Positions 14,101-25,018 of a stretch of DNA of 64,000 bases are shown one piece after another. The stretch is from positions 19,969,604 to 20,033,603 of the forward strand of contig JAJLRJ010000002.1 of NCBI GenBank assembly GCA_024195265.1, in the 5' to 3' direction. The position numbers were made by a program, and so were the translations under genes. The notes below the pieces were generated by a model. It ran no database searches and was not told the origin of the DNA. It saw only the letters and a program-made list of their open reading frames with translations. The stretch is from Dendrophyllia cribrosa (lineage: Eukaryota > Cnidaria > Anthozoa > Scleractinia > Dendrophylliidae). Position 1 is the stretch's first letter. Each line of letters opens with the position of its first letter.

Positions 14101-17100
14101 CCCATTACCTGAAACAATGATCGACTTTGTGTGGGATTATGGATCGCTGAGTAAAAAGGATGAACGTGCTTACATTGGCCGCATGGTGGAGGGAATCACT
14201 GGAAACCCTAACAACGTACTGGTTGATCTTCTATGTACCTCCCAGGACTACATCCGAGAAGTTGACAAGAGCCCTTATTGTGTCAGTTTGAGAGATGCCC
14301 ACCGATGTATTGTTCTTGTTAAATGGTTTAAAGAAATCCTGCAGCAACGGAAAGAACTGCCTTTGTCCCAAATGAAGGAGAGTCGTAAATACCACGAAGT
14401 TGCCCGTGGGTTTTCCTACCGGGAGAGGTCCTTTGTGCTCGCCTTGGCCCACTGCTACCAATCTCGTCTTCCTACCACACAGTCCAGGGAGGAATATCGT
14501 AAGCAAATTGTTGATTGCTTTAGAAAACACCAGAACTTTTTGTTTCAGATGTTCAGTTTTGAAGCCATTGTGAGAGCAGAGCAAGAAGACTACCTGGAAA
14601 GAATGGAATTGCCAGAGGGAACTGCCAAAAATGCTGCACTTCGCGAGAACGTGTTTGTAATGCTTGTTTGTATCCTCAACCGTATTCCAGTTTTTGTTGT
14701 CGGTAAGCCTGGCTGCAGCAAGTCTTTATCCATGCAAATAATCCGGAGCAACTTACGAGGAAAGGACGCCAAAGACCTTTTTCTTAAGACACTGCCACAA
14801 CTTTATGTTGTTTCACACCAAGGATCTGAATCATCAACGTCTGATGGAATACTAAAGGTGTTTGAGAAAGCAAGAAAGTACAAGGAGCATAACAAGTCAG
14901 GCGATGTCCTTCCAGTTGTTCTCCTTGACGAGATAGGTCTGGCTGAGGTCTCAAAGTACAACCCTCTCAAGGTACTACACAGTCTGTTGGAACCTGGTGA
15001 CAGTGCATTTCCTAATGTTGCAGTGGTGGGTATTTCCAACTGGGCTTTGGATGCTGCAAAAATGAACCGTGCAATTCATCTGTCACGACCTGAACCTGAT
15101 GTTGAAGATTTGTTTGAAACGGGAAAATCCTTGCGGGAAGCAGGTAGTAACATGAATGGCCTTGGGGTATCTCGTACACGTTCAGGACGTCCGTTTGGCC
15201 AAACAACCTATCCAGATGACAAGCAGCTCCGTTGCCTTGCTGAAGCCTATCAGGAGTACCAGTTACATCAACGATATCCCAACTTCCATGGGCTACGTGA
15301 CTATTACAGCTTAATCAAATGTCTCAGCACAGACCCGAAACTAGACACCATACAGATGTTTTCCAAAGACAAAACCAAGGAAATCCAACATGCGCTGCAG
15401 AGGAATTTTGGTGGCGTACCCAACGACGTCAACAATTTTCAAAATTTGTTTCAAGAAGGGCTCCAGATGCAAGAAGGGATGGACAAAACCTACCATTTTC
15501 CAGTAACCAAGCTCATCTGTGACAATCTACATGACAAACTTGCCCGTCATCTAATGATAATCACAAACGGAGACTCTGCTATTGGCATCCTTGATCAGAC
15601 GCTCCAAAGTCTTGATAAAGAGAAGATCACCATTTTTGGAAGTCGATTTGAAGAAGACCTCTCAGAAGAGTACAATTACCGAATGCTGAGCCGCATTATT
15701 CTGTGCATGGAGAGAGACTGTGTTCTTATTCTGCGAGATCTTGAGAGCATCTACGGCAGTCTTTACGACATGCTGAATCAAAACTACACAGTAGTTGGAG
15801 GCAAGAGAAATTGTCGTGTAGCACTCGGAGCTTTTAGCAATCCAATGTGTCAGGTCCATGATGGCTTTCGCTGTATTGTGTTGATTGACCAAGGAAGAGT
15901 CGATTTCACAGATCCACCTTTTCTTAATCGATTTGAGAAGCAACTGTTGCGTTTTTCAGATGTACTGAATGGAGAGCAAAGGAAAATCATCAGCATTCTG
16001 AATGAATGGGTAACAGGCATCTCAACGATTCCCAATTTTGAGTCCCAGTTTCAAAAAGAAGACATGTTTGTGGGATTTTGTGATGACACTCTTCCTTCAC
16101 TAGTCCTTAAGAACAGCCAAGACTCAAATCTGAACAGTCAGGAAATTGTGGAACAGTGCAAGCAAGATCTGATGATGGTTGCATCTCCCGATGGTGTCGT
16201 GAGAAGTCAGGAATCTGCCTTGGCGAAGATGAATTTGAAGGACGTTGTGATACTTTACAACAACTATTTCCAGAAGCCCATGCACAGTGGTTTTAAAGAT
16301 TATTTAAAACACTCGCTAGAAACTCTGCAACATGATCCAGAAAGTGAAGATGCCACCGATGGTATGCGACTGGTCATAATGACCCACAGCAATATCCACG
16401 TGAATGTATCTCAGTGCCTTGATGGGTTGATTCAGTGTCAGACAGAAAAACTCAGTGCTTTTAAGTCTGAGAAGCAGTTGACAAAGGAGTTGGAACGTTT
16501 TTGGAGATCCAGTGACTCACTATTGGTATTACAGTGTAAACCAGAGCTAGATGCTACCCACATGCTTCTTGCAAAATCAATTATCGAGCAGCAGAGGGTG
16601 AAACATATCAAAGAGGCACTGGAAACAAATCAAAAGCAGATCAAGCATGTATGCATTGTAATCCATGTGCAGCGCGAAAGTGAGGCCAATAAAGTCGACA
16701 ATCAGCGCTGGCAATTCAGTTTCCAAAGTGGTTGGAAGCAAGTAACAGTCGATGTCTTGGAAGACCCAGTTTTGTCCGTTACTGAGTGTTTGGACGTCAG
16801 CGTCATGGAGCTCCTAGAGTCGACGACACTCTCATTTGAGGACGTGGCTTCAAATCAATTTCTGTGGTGCTTTACTCGTATCAAATATTCAGCCACTCAC
16901 CAGCCCACATTAGATGCCCTTCTTCAACTGGAAAGCCTTTTGAGATCATCCTCCAGGGTCCTGGCATGTTTCAAGGAGCTAGTCAAACGGTGGTTGACAA
17001 AGAGAGATAACGTCAATTTACATCGAACAGATCTTCCCAGTTGGCAGTACTCCGTGGCATGTGACCGACAGGCCTTAATCAATTCTTCACATCTAGTGGG

Positions 17101-20100
17101 AGCTATTCAACATCATGTCAGGCATCTCATACGTCAACCACTTGCAAAGATTGTCTACTTCTTAGAGAAGGAGTCTGCCTGGCCACGGTTCCTGTTTATA
17201 CAGGATGCTTTCGACGAGGAGGAACTTCAAGTCTGGCTGGAATTGATCTTGGATCAGGATATTCTTAACATCGATGACATCCCTGACCATCAAGGAGCAG
17301 AGTCATACTTCATTTCAGAGTGCCGTTTGCAGCTGAAGTTCCCTTGTGCATCCGTATTTTACAAAAAAGTAGAGCAAGTGCAGTCTATGTTTGCTGAAGA
17401 CCAAAGGCGGCTCCTCTTGGACGAAACTAACGTAGATGACAATGGAGAGTTGCACGATGTTGCAGCAGAATCTCAGCTTTATCGATTTGCTTCCGTTATA
17501 AAAGAGAAAATCCCTCAAGTGTTTGAACTTGACCATCTACAAAAGAATATTGAGTGCTACGTTGAGGATCTTCTTGATATGAAATCAGCTCACTTTTCCA
17601 CTGTTTTTACCCGTACCGAAAGAATTGACTTCTTGAAGTCAGCAATGGCACATCACATAAAGTTTTCCATTGATGGTGATCCCGCTCTTCTTATAACTCG
17701 GTTGCATTCCCTCTTCTGGTTAAACGAACCTTCCTATATGGCAGCCCTGCAAGTGTATGAGACGTGTCCCAAGATAGCAAATGTCAACTTCGATGAGATC
17801 TTCTCTTCGTTTACTCCTGTGTTTGAGAAAGTGCTGTTTCAGGATAAAAGTGTACCACAAAATGAAGCCTCGAAAGATTCTCAAGAAGGAAGGCATAGTT
17901 TTGACAACCAACATGGTGAATATGTGGATTCGATGATCGAAGACAATCATGAAGCTGATACAAAGCAGGTCGTTGCTGAACTTTTTACCACGAAAAATGA
18001 AGAACTGTCTCAACAAAAGCAAGAGAGTGAAGAAACAAAGGCAGTAGAGGAGATCAGCGTAGCGGTTGATGAAGTAAATATGAATGTCGATGAAGACCAG
18101 TTGCAGGGATTAGTGATAAAGCAAACAGAATCGACGCAAACTGAGAACGCAGAAGATCAAGAGCAGCAAGACGAAGACAAACCACAGACAGTGGGACGAG
18201 ATGATTCGATGACAGAGCACGGTGACGATGACGTCTGTGAAAGGATGGGTGATAGAGATAGCATCAGTGTTGCAGACGAAGAAAACAAAGCATTGGAATT
18301 GCAAAACGCTGTAGAGCAAGATCTACAAGGAAATGAGCAGAGTAAATATCATAAAAGCTTGACGAAAGACGATGCTAATAGTTGGCCCAATGAACAGGAA
18401 GGTCTTGTCGAAGAAGATAAAAAGGTGGAAAAGAATGGTGAAAGTGAAGAACATGGAGATAACGAGGAGGAAAGTAATCAATGCGTCAAAGAAAACACAC
18501 AGGAGATTGCTTCAGAAGACGACGAATTTGGGGAGGGAGAACAAGAAATAGACGATTTTAGAGGTGACGGGAACGAGGAAGGGAGCGTCAATTTTGATGA
18601 AGTACTAGTGGAGACGCTGTGCTCTGCGTTACTTCCAACGGACGAGGTGGTGAATGCCTTTAAAGGCCCTGGCAATTGGCAGCGAACAGCAAGTCTGTTC
18701 TTGTCAATAGCAAGCAGAATGCAAGTTCAAATCCCTGCATTTCATTATCTTCGTGTTTGTTATGATTTCGTTACTCTGCTGGTTTTACCTGAAGATCTCG
18801 AGCCGTATTCTCTTTACATGCTTGGCGCACTTGGAAAGACGGGAGCCTCTGAGGGATATCTCGACTCTTTTGACATTTTTGATCGTATAAGCGAAGTAAT
18901 TGATGAGATGGAGAAAAGAGGCGTTCTTAAGAGAAGATTGGAAGACTTCCTGATGCTGTTCTTCGGACGATGCATTGATTCAAATCCAGACACACCAGTA
19001 CTTGGTTCTATACTAGCAAAAATTTGCTCAAGTGGAGGAACAACGCTCATGCGGCTCGCTGGACCATTGATACACCGTATTTTTCTCACAGAAGAAGAAT
19101 TCTGCCCTGGTGTCTTTGAAAAACTCTTGCACAGCTTGGATACCATCAACAACCATCCAGGCCTCCAAGAAACAAGTGCTGCTTTGTCAACTCTTGCCGA
19201 TGATGTCGAACTTGACTGCCCTTTCGCTGTGGTGTGTTGTGACCTTATTAGTGAAGTTGCGTTCTTGAAAGCAGACTTTACTACATTGTCCAGCTCAGAG
19301 GATCAAATTCTCTTGAATTTTCGCAAAGCGTTTCAAACGTTGGTTGATCCTTGCCATGACGCTGAAAACGGTTTGTTCCATCTGCTTTGCGCCACAGCAT
19401 ATCTGAAGTCATTCCTAGCGTCCTTTGCTAAGTTTATTTTGACAAGACGCCAGTGCTTAGTTGAAGACGGGGAGTTTTCTGTGCTTCTCAATGAAATAAA
19501 TGCAGCTTTTTCCTCAAGTCACGTCGATCCAGCCTCTTCCAGGGCATCAGATTTGCAAATGTACTTTTTAAAGGAGCTAAAGAAAGAGCTTTACATGTAT
19601 GAGGTGCGTGAAATCTGCCGACGTAGTCCGAAACTCCCAGCATTAAAGAGCTTAGATTGGCAAGATGAAAACCTGGTCGGCAAACTTAGTTTTGATCCTT
19701 TCCAAAACTGTACAGAGAATTCCCAAGCTCAAGCAGCACTAGCAACTCTTCTTGAGAAAAAGAATTCAAAGCCTCTTGAAGACACCATTCATGCTATGTC
19801 AAAATCAGCAGAACAGAGATTCCAGATGGCGGCCGTCCTGACTAAGTCGTTCTACCTCGTACGTTCTAGACGACAGCTGAAGGATAGTGAGGACAAAGCA
19901 ATAGAGTCCTTTACAGGGAAGTTACATGAACGCATGGAAATCCCTTTTGTTCAGCTTCTCCTCCGAATCACCGGAAAGAAAGATTTCAAAGGTCCAAAGC
20001 TTTGCATTTCACCTGAATCTTCGCCAGCGGATGTGCATAAGGCAACATTGATTCTGCATCTTTGCATAATCCTTGCCTCGGGTTTCAGCAGTCAAAAAAA

Positions 20101-23100
20101 GAACAAGCTTGCTTTTATGTCATACTTTATCAACCCTGAGACATCGAAGAATTCCTATGTCTTGGCGTCCGGAGAAAGTTCTCAACAACCTTACAAAGTA
20201 CACCGCAACTACAGCTTCAATAGTTTTGACCAAACAACCTCTTTCTTTTGTTCCTGTGGAACGTTCTTTGTCGTGGCTGGTGTTGGTGACGTGACAACCT
20301 GTCCCAATTGCCGGTCAAAATGCGAAGGTGAGAAAACAACGAGCAAGAATGACGCAGCTTTGAAAGACATCCAGTCACCGAAAGGTTGTGTCTGTCTAAC
20401 AAGCTCTGAAGATCTTTCAATCCACGTACGGCAACTGGACCCAGCTGAATTCCGAATCCTTCACTTGTTTGTGCATGCAGCACTTTACGGTGGCTATTCA
20501 TTGGAGTTGTTTGATGAAAAGTGCCTTTCCCAGATACTAAGCACTGCTCTTACAGAAAGTGACCCTTGCGAAGTGTGCTTTCAACAGATTGATAACGACT
20601 TAAAGGCGTTATGTAGTCTCTTAGATGCAAAAGAAGAAGATGTCATCAGTTTCCTTCACTGTGCTTTGCAAGAAAGTTCTTCTATCCTTACTTCAGTAGG
20701 TCTTTGTCAAACAGAGGTCGAAAGATTGACATGGGAAAAAAAGTTTGCTGAGGCTGTTCGCCCCTTACTTTGCGAATTTTACCCAAAAAAAATGCTGACA
20801 AGTTCTCAAGAATTTGTAAGCAAGTCTCCGTTGGCTGTGCAAAGAAGGATAGAGGAAATAGACAACCCCCAGTTTTCAGACAAGGATGAGAGAAACCTGC
20901 ACCTTCCCAGATTGTTGCGAGTTACGCTTCCTAAAACGTTCTCTTGCCTTAGAACGTATTACATGGCAGCTAACAACGATACGAAGAAGCGTCATCCCCT
21001 ACTCGGCTTATTTCTTGATTGTAACAACAGTCTACCAATTGTGGCAAACCTCGGCCACCTTCTGTCCTGGAGTCGTATTGTGGATTCAATAATGAGTAGA
21101 CGCCTAAGCCGAAAGGAGGCCACTACAAAGATTGGAGATATCATTCGAAGCAAAGCTCATTCTCCCGAGGAAAGGAAGCTCTTAAGCGAGACCTTTGAGA
21201 AGTTCAGCGTGGCGTGGGAAAATATGCGTCCTCTAGTCAAGGAACAGTTAAATCAGGAAGTACCATACCTGAGTGAGAGCTCGCCGATTTCATTTTGTCT
21301 TGTCGAGAAAAGAGATCATGGAGTTTTTCTTTGTGCTGCTCTGGAAATACTCCAGAACATCCAAAACGATTTCGTGCGGAAGATGCTCAGCATTGCAACA
21401 ACAGGAAAATGTTCTGCACTGGTCTTCTTGGAGCGCGAAGAAGGAAAATGTGCCATTCCAATGGTCCACTTACAGGAAGCTCGAGAGAAAGAAATTATCC
21501 AGTACCAGTGGTCGGACGATATTTTAAGGCATTCCCAACGCAATACCGAGTACGGTCATGGCAAGGAAATTTTTTTTGACCTTGCAAAGATCGAAAAAGA
21601 GATGGCAGTCCGCTTCTTGGTGGGGAAGTCATTCCTCTCAACATTTGACGGATTGCATGACTTCATATTCGCCCGAGAGCTCTTTCATACTTGTAGAGGC
21701 ATTCTGGACGAGTTACAAGAATTGATTCCTCAGCAGCCACTCACAGACGTGTTCCGAAGAAGTCTGTTACGTCAAAGCGAACAGAGCCTCAAGAACATAC
21801 AAGATTTGCTTGAGCACATGGAAATTGTCCTTTGCCTATTAAAAAGACATCAAGTTGGAAAACCAGAGGAACCCTTGACAGAATTCACAGACAAGTGGCT
21901 CCGCGGATCAAGGCCGTTTCCAAAGGAATTACTCCCTCAGCCCCACAGCGCTATTCAGCTCACGCACGTAGTTGCCTTGTACGAGTTCCTTGAAGATATG
22001 TTGGCCGAATCGGCTGCCAAACGCGTAAATGACATGTATCGTGCTGCCATACCAGAAGAGATAACAGAGAAAATGACCAAAGCAGTGACTGGAGAGACCG
22101 AGTCAGATCGTTCTGCACTAAATGCCGTCACAACAGCGCTTAGACGCTTTATTTTCCGCTACCTTTCCTCGGAGGAGATAAGACCTGAGCCAGGTGATAG
22201 TCTAGTGGAGCGCATGCAGGAGCCCTCGCTTTGGCCTATCGATGCGTTCAAATCGTGGAAATCCCCAAAGGTAGAATCTTCAGCAAAATTCATCAGCTGT
22301 GTGTTTCCTGAGGAGTTGATCATAGGGCATACGTATCAAGTCCTACGCTTTTACCAGGAACGTCTCAAAGTACGTAAAAATTATTTTACTTACGAAAAGA
22401 TATAGTATTTCTTTTCTCAAACACATATCTGGGACAGATGTATTCTCAAAACTTAAAGAGTTCTGCCAAAATCTTAAAGAAAAAGAAAGTACAGTCGAAC
22501 CTCCAATAACGGACACCTCCCGTAAGCGGACCAAACCGCGGTCCCGGCGATTTATCTTCTCTAACATTATATTAACCTCCCGTAAGCGGACACTTACTCT
22601 TGGTCCCGCTTACGGGAGGTTCGACTGTATGTCAAGACTTTAGTTAAATTAACCCAGGTTAGCCGGTACGTTTTCCTTAATAATAGGGAGCTTTAGCAAC
22701 CACGACGACAACGGCAGCGAGAACGGCACAAAACAATAGGTTTGATGAGCGAAAACAATGCCTTTTGGTACATTTCTTAACCTTTCCTTGCAAAACAACA
22801 TCAAATGATCAAATTATAGGTTTTGGGTCAACATGAGCACACGACGGTAACTTTTCCTTTCTCTGTTTGAACTTGAAAGCCATCCCTACGAATTCAGCTC
22901 CTGGACAATTCAGTCACATCAGACAAATTCCAGACATTGGAAGCATTACAAAGTAGTTTCAAAGAGCGCGGATTCTTTTTTTAATGACGTTTTCCTTGCC
23001 GTTGCCGTCGTGGTTACTAAAGCTCCCTTATAACGCCACATCATTTTTTTTTCGCTTCGTCGTATTTAATATGTTTTGACCCGTTTTCAATTATACTTTT

Positions 23101-23299
23101 TTTGCCCCCGTGTGGCGCACACGGTCTTCTCGAGTTTCCTGACTGTGATATAATGGTGTATCGCGGTTTGTTTCTTATTTGTCAGGTGTTAGAAGAAGCA
23201 AAGCAAGTTTCTCGGAGCTCAGTTTCCAAGCCCAGCCGTCCCAGTGTTCCAAGATCCCGTCAGATGAAGAGTCGTCGAACGCAGTTCGGCTACTCATGA
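1930..23299 (+). CDS. RNF213-like: RNF213/mysterin-like giant AAA+ ATPase (no RING seen)
   Basis: Coding exons are 1930-2166, 7076-7150, 7538-9315, 9854-22369 and 23186-23299. All have GT-AG borders and matching phases (0,0,2,0). Adding one base at the frame break near 13,511 gives about 4,906 residues; human RNF213 has about 5,200. A P-loop-like DLPGVGKTEN lies near residue 1600. The first active AAA+ module has Walker A GETGCGKT (about 1988) and Walker B VFLDEINT (Asp about 2045), followed by a sensor-like NPYRLR. The second has GKPGCSKS (about 2314) and LLDEIGLAE (about 2389). The C-terminal part aligns by eye with the human E3 shell and C-terminal domain. RNF213 is a cytosolic ATPase and ubiquitin ligase acting at lipid droplets and on intracellular pathogens. 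This copy lacks a recognisable RING and has a degenerate RZ finger, so it is probably an RNF213-family ATPase without the usual ligase chemistry. The start is the first ATG after an in-frame stop at 1864. Family assignment is strong; activity is inference. Confidence 0.9.
2355..5830 (+). repeat. Minisatellite in RNF213-like intron 1
   Basis: About 3.5 kb of tandem units form a homogeneous 40-bp core at roughly 3380-5110 (about 43 copies), flanked by diverged units of about 43-46 bp. Each unit contains CACCTG, GTAAGTGAACACTC and a pyrimidine run TTCCTCCCTTCA(A)G. Variant sites alternate (CTGTTG/CTGCTG, CAAGAG/CAAGGG/CACGAG). A rare GTTAACAC variant recurs 280 bp apart (4711 and 4991), showing block duplication of seven units. 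Confidence 0.95.
6003..6490 (-). mobile_element. Possible 3' end of a LINE-like retrotransposon
   Basis: A GATAAGATAATAAGATAA tract at 6003-6025 is followed by sequence that, read on the minus strand, ends AAATAAAGTCATTATC. This arrangement is typical of a non-LTR element with a short-repeat tail. No intact reverse transcriptase is seen, so the call rests on the tail only. Confidence 0.35.
7076..7150 (+). CDS. RNF213-like exon 2 (25 codons)
   Basis: This short phase 0/0 exon lies between a pyrimidine-rich acceptor and a GTACTT donor. It encodes an acidic stretch (NEGHALSDTDEEF...). It connects in frame to exon 3 at 7538, whose first codons (YLRYVFHLY) resemble a folded domain. Confidence 0.55.
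7538..9315 (+). CDS. RNF213-like exon 3 (N-terminal region)
   Basis: This 1,778-nt open exon follows the acceptor TTTACAG and ends at AG|GTAGGT. It splits an Arg codon that is completed at 9854. It encodes about 592 residues of predicted helical sequence preceding the AAA+ core, with no catalytic motif recognised. Its reading frame and position match the N-terminal region of RNF213 proteins. Intron 3 (9316-9853) holds nothing recognisable. Confidence 0.8.
9854..22369 (+). CDS. RNF213-like giant exon 4 (AAA+ core and E3 shell)
   Basis: This single 12.5-kb exon runs from the acceptor TTTTTTTCTTAG to the donor AAA|GTACGT. It carries the arm region, all visible AAA+ motifs, the acidic insert (17866-18596), the remnant zinc finger (20249-20311) and most of the C-terminal domain. 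It is open throughout except for one frame change. The upstream frame stops at TAA 13524-13526, while the downstream frame is open only after TGA 13490-13492. The protein reads ALYRDLSLVPSK in one frame and TQAVKDKGMDDF in the other. One extra A in the AAAA run at 13511-13514 would join them smoothly, so this is either a one-base assembly error or a real inactivating deletion. Confidence 0.88.
13493..13523 (+). other. Frame break inside RNF213-like exon 4
   Basis: The reading frame must change within this interval, which is bounded by stop codons in both frames. The only homopolymer present is AAAA at 13511-13514. More than 3.6 kb of clean frame precedes it and 8.8 kb follows, which argues against general pseudogene decay. 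Confidence 0.85.
17866..18596 (+). other. Acidic low-complexity insert in the RNF213-like protein
   Basis: About residues 3369-3612 are rich in Glu, Asp, Gln and Asn with little hydrophobic content. The two sides resemble continuous RNF213 sequence: a helical segment ending NVNFDEIF before, and NFDEVLVETL after. The similar NFDE start on both sides is noticeable. By analogy it is probably a disordered linker; I recall no such acidic block in human RNF213. Confidence 0.7.
20249..20311 (+). other. Degenerate RZ-type zinc finger
   Basis: The sequence has Cys at about residues 4163 and 4165 (CSCGT) and CPNC at 4180 and 4183, at the position of the RNF213 RZ finger. In the human protein the ligand pattern is C-x3-H...C-x2-C with an active cysteine between. 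Here the His position is Thr and no Cys occurs between the two pairs. A four-Cys zinc site could still form, but the residues reported as needed for ubiquitin transfer are absent. Confidence 0.65.
22490..22629. mobile_element. MITE with TACAGTCGAACCTCC ends
   Basis: A 140-bp element with perfect terminal inverted repeats (TACAGTCGAACCTCC and GGAGGTTCGACTGTA) lies in the last intron of the RNF213-like gene. The TA start suggests Tc1/mariner ancestry. Confidence 0.8.
22686..23027. mobile_element. MITE with GGGAGCTTTAG ends
   Basis: Inverted ends of about 33 bp (GGGAGCTTTAGCAACCACGA and its complement TCGTGGTTACTAAAGCTCCC) bound 342 bp with no coding capacity. It lies in the same intron as the preceding MITE, with TA at both flanks. 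Confidence 0.82.
23186..23299 (+). CDS. RNF213-like last exon
   Basis: The acceptor TTTGTCAG opens a 37-codon exon in phase 0, starting VLEEAKQVSR and ending in a basic Ser/Arg-rich tail before TGA 23297-23299. It continues the helix ending FYQERLK of exon 4. The intron before it (22370-23185) carries two MITEs. Confidence 0.65.
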   Translation: MLEEAKQVSRSSVSKPSRPSVPRSRQMKSRRTQFGYS

Positions 23300-23587
23300 A
23301 GCAGACAGTAACTCTTCAATCGCAACTGATCAGCTGGTCTATTGTGATTAACTTTACACTGTTAAAATCGTTTCTGTTTTTGGTTGAGATTGTAGAACGT
23401 GTTGGTGCAGCAAGCACAACTGCGGAACACGAGCAAAAAGTAAAACCGTCTAATTAATACAGTAATTGATTAGCTCATTTTTTACACTGAGACATAAAGG
23501 TAGTATGTAAACCTAAAACAAAATTAATAGAGCAAACGATGTAGTATTTAGACAAGATTGCGTTTTCAGTATTTCTAGTGGTTTCCT

Positions 23588-23640
23588 AGATAAGATAAGG
23601 TAAGATAAGAAAAGATAAGATAAGACAAAATATTTTATCG
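23588..23640. repeat. GATAA microsatellite
   Basis: Imperfect (GATAA)n repeats lie about 290 bp after the RNF213-like stop codon. They resemble the tract at 6003 and may be another retrotransposon tail. Confidence 0.6.
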
Positions 23641-24108
23641 CATATAACTTTACTTTATTAGCTCTTTGCCAGAATAAATGCAATGTCAGTAAAGATAAGT
23701 AATTTAGATTTATAGAGAGATGTCCGTATTGTAGAGGCAGAATTAGTACAAATATCGTTCTTTGGTTCTAGGATCAAGTGAACTGCCTGAAGTAACGAGC
23801 GCAAGGCAGAGCTGGGATGTTTCGTTAAATACTTCGTAGCCATGTCTTCATGTTAGGAAGTTTGTGAGAAGCAATTTGAAAAATCTTTTCCAAAGGTTTC
23901 GGCGAGTTTTCATATTATTTTCTGACTGGTCAATAGGAATCTTCAACACTACTTTCCTTATTGTACTAAAATATTGGCTCCCTCGATGACTTTTTACAAT
24001 GATGCATTTCCTGCTTTTCTGTTTACCTAAGATTTATTCGGTACTAAACTGACATTCTCAGATAATTTTCCGTGTTTCGTATATATAGGTTATACCCTCG
24101 GGGGAGTA

Positions 24109-24156
<48 letters not shown>
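24109..24156. repeat. Poly-G tract (48 G)
   Basis: An uninterrupted G run follows CTCGGGGGAGTA. It is the longest of nine G or C homopolymers in the window. The exact length should be treated as uncertain. Confidence 0.9.
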
Positions 24157-24157
<1 letters not shown>

Positions 24158-24320
24158 AATAATACAGGAGCAAGGAGCACCAGTTGAAAAATACATCAGA
24201 CGCTTGATCCCGATGCAGGATGTTTCGTATTGTGAACAACTTTGAGTTAATTAATACAGTCAAATTATTCATCAAGTTTCGTTGTAGCTGTTTATTTTAG
24301 AATTTCGTTTTGTACACTTT

Positions 24321-25018
24321 AGAGCTATTTTCAGTTCAGTGTCGTAAAGCCAAAACCAAAAGTAATCACTATGACCAATCACAACAGACACAGACAATCC
24401 AATGAACCAATCAGAACTCGAAGCAAATACATGTAGCCGACGCAAAGCGAGGAAAAACGAGTGCAAGTAAGGGCCTGGTCGCACTACAGTCAAAAACGAA
24501 AATTAGTCCGTGCAAAAATCGAGGAAAACAAAAGAAACCGCTGCGGTGGGACACGCTTTTTGTGGAATGTTTTTGTTTTTATGTCATTTTGCACGGGCTA
24601 ATTTTTGTTTTTGACTGTAGTGCGACCAGGCCCTAAGTCACGATTAGTTTTGGTTTTACCTTTGATTGGTTGATAAAGTGGCGCGAGATTTTTTAGCCAA
24701 TCGCGAAGCGTAGCAATGTAAACACCAAAGCAATCCTCGGTAGGAAAAAAGATGGCGACTGGTACATTTACCCATAATTCTTAGCGCACAAAAACCTTAA
24801 CAACGTTCATAAAAATGTAAAGATATAGTTATAAAATCTTCAAACCTAGTCTACACATTGTCCTTAGTACTGGAACAAATATTGTAAAAATTTGGCTTTC
24901 TTTTTGCCTTATGTGCTGTGTCAGGTCCGCAAGGTATTGTGGTGAAATGAACAGCCGCCATCTTATTTCCTACGGTGGATTGCGAAAATACTTTTGACAC
25001 TCAGTTGAAAACGGCTCT
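24321..25018. mobile_element. MITE with AGAGC-TTTTCA ends, carrying a nested MITE
   Basis: The ends AGAGCTATTTTCAG and CTGAAAATAGCTCT-like (GTTGAAAACGGCTCT) form imperfect 23-bp inverted repeats extended by GTGTC. The interior matches the copy at 62988-63263 (CCAATGAACCAATCAGA, CGAAGCAAATACATGT). A second element at 24471-24633 interrupts it. Confidence 0.85.
24471..24633. mobile_element. Nested Harbinger-like MITE
   Basis: A 163-bp element has long inverted ends (GGGCCTGGTCGCACTACAGT and complement) flanked by a direct TAA on each side. A three-base TAA/TTA target duplication is characteristic of PIF/Harbinger elements. It sits inside another MITE, so it is the younger insertion. Confidence 0.85.

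Noticed and set aside
8587..22567. Many antisense frames within the RNF213-like exons
   Set aside because: They are shadows of the long plus-strand coding exon and lack independent support.
24090..24275. Minus-strand frame encoding poly-proline
   Set aside because: It is only the translation of the G48 homopolymer.
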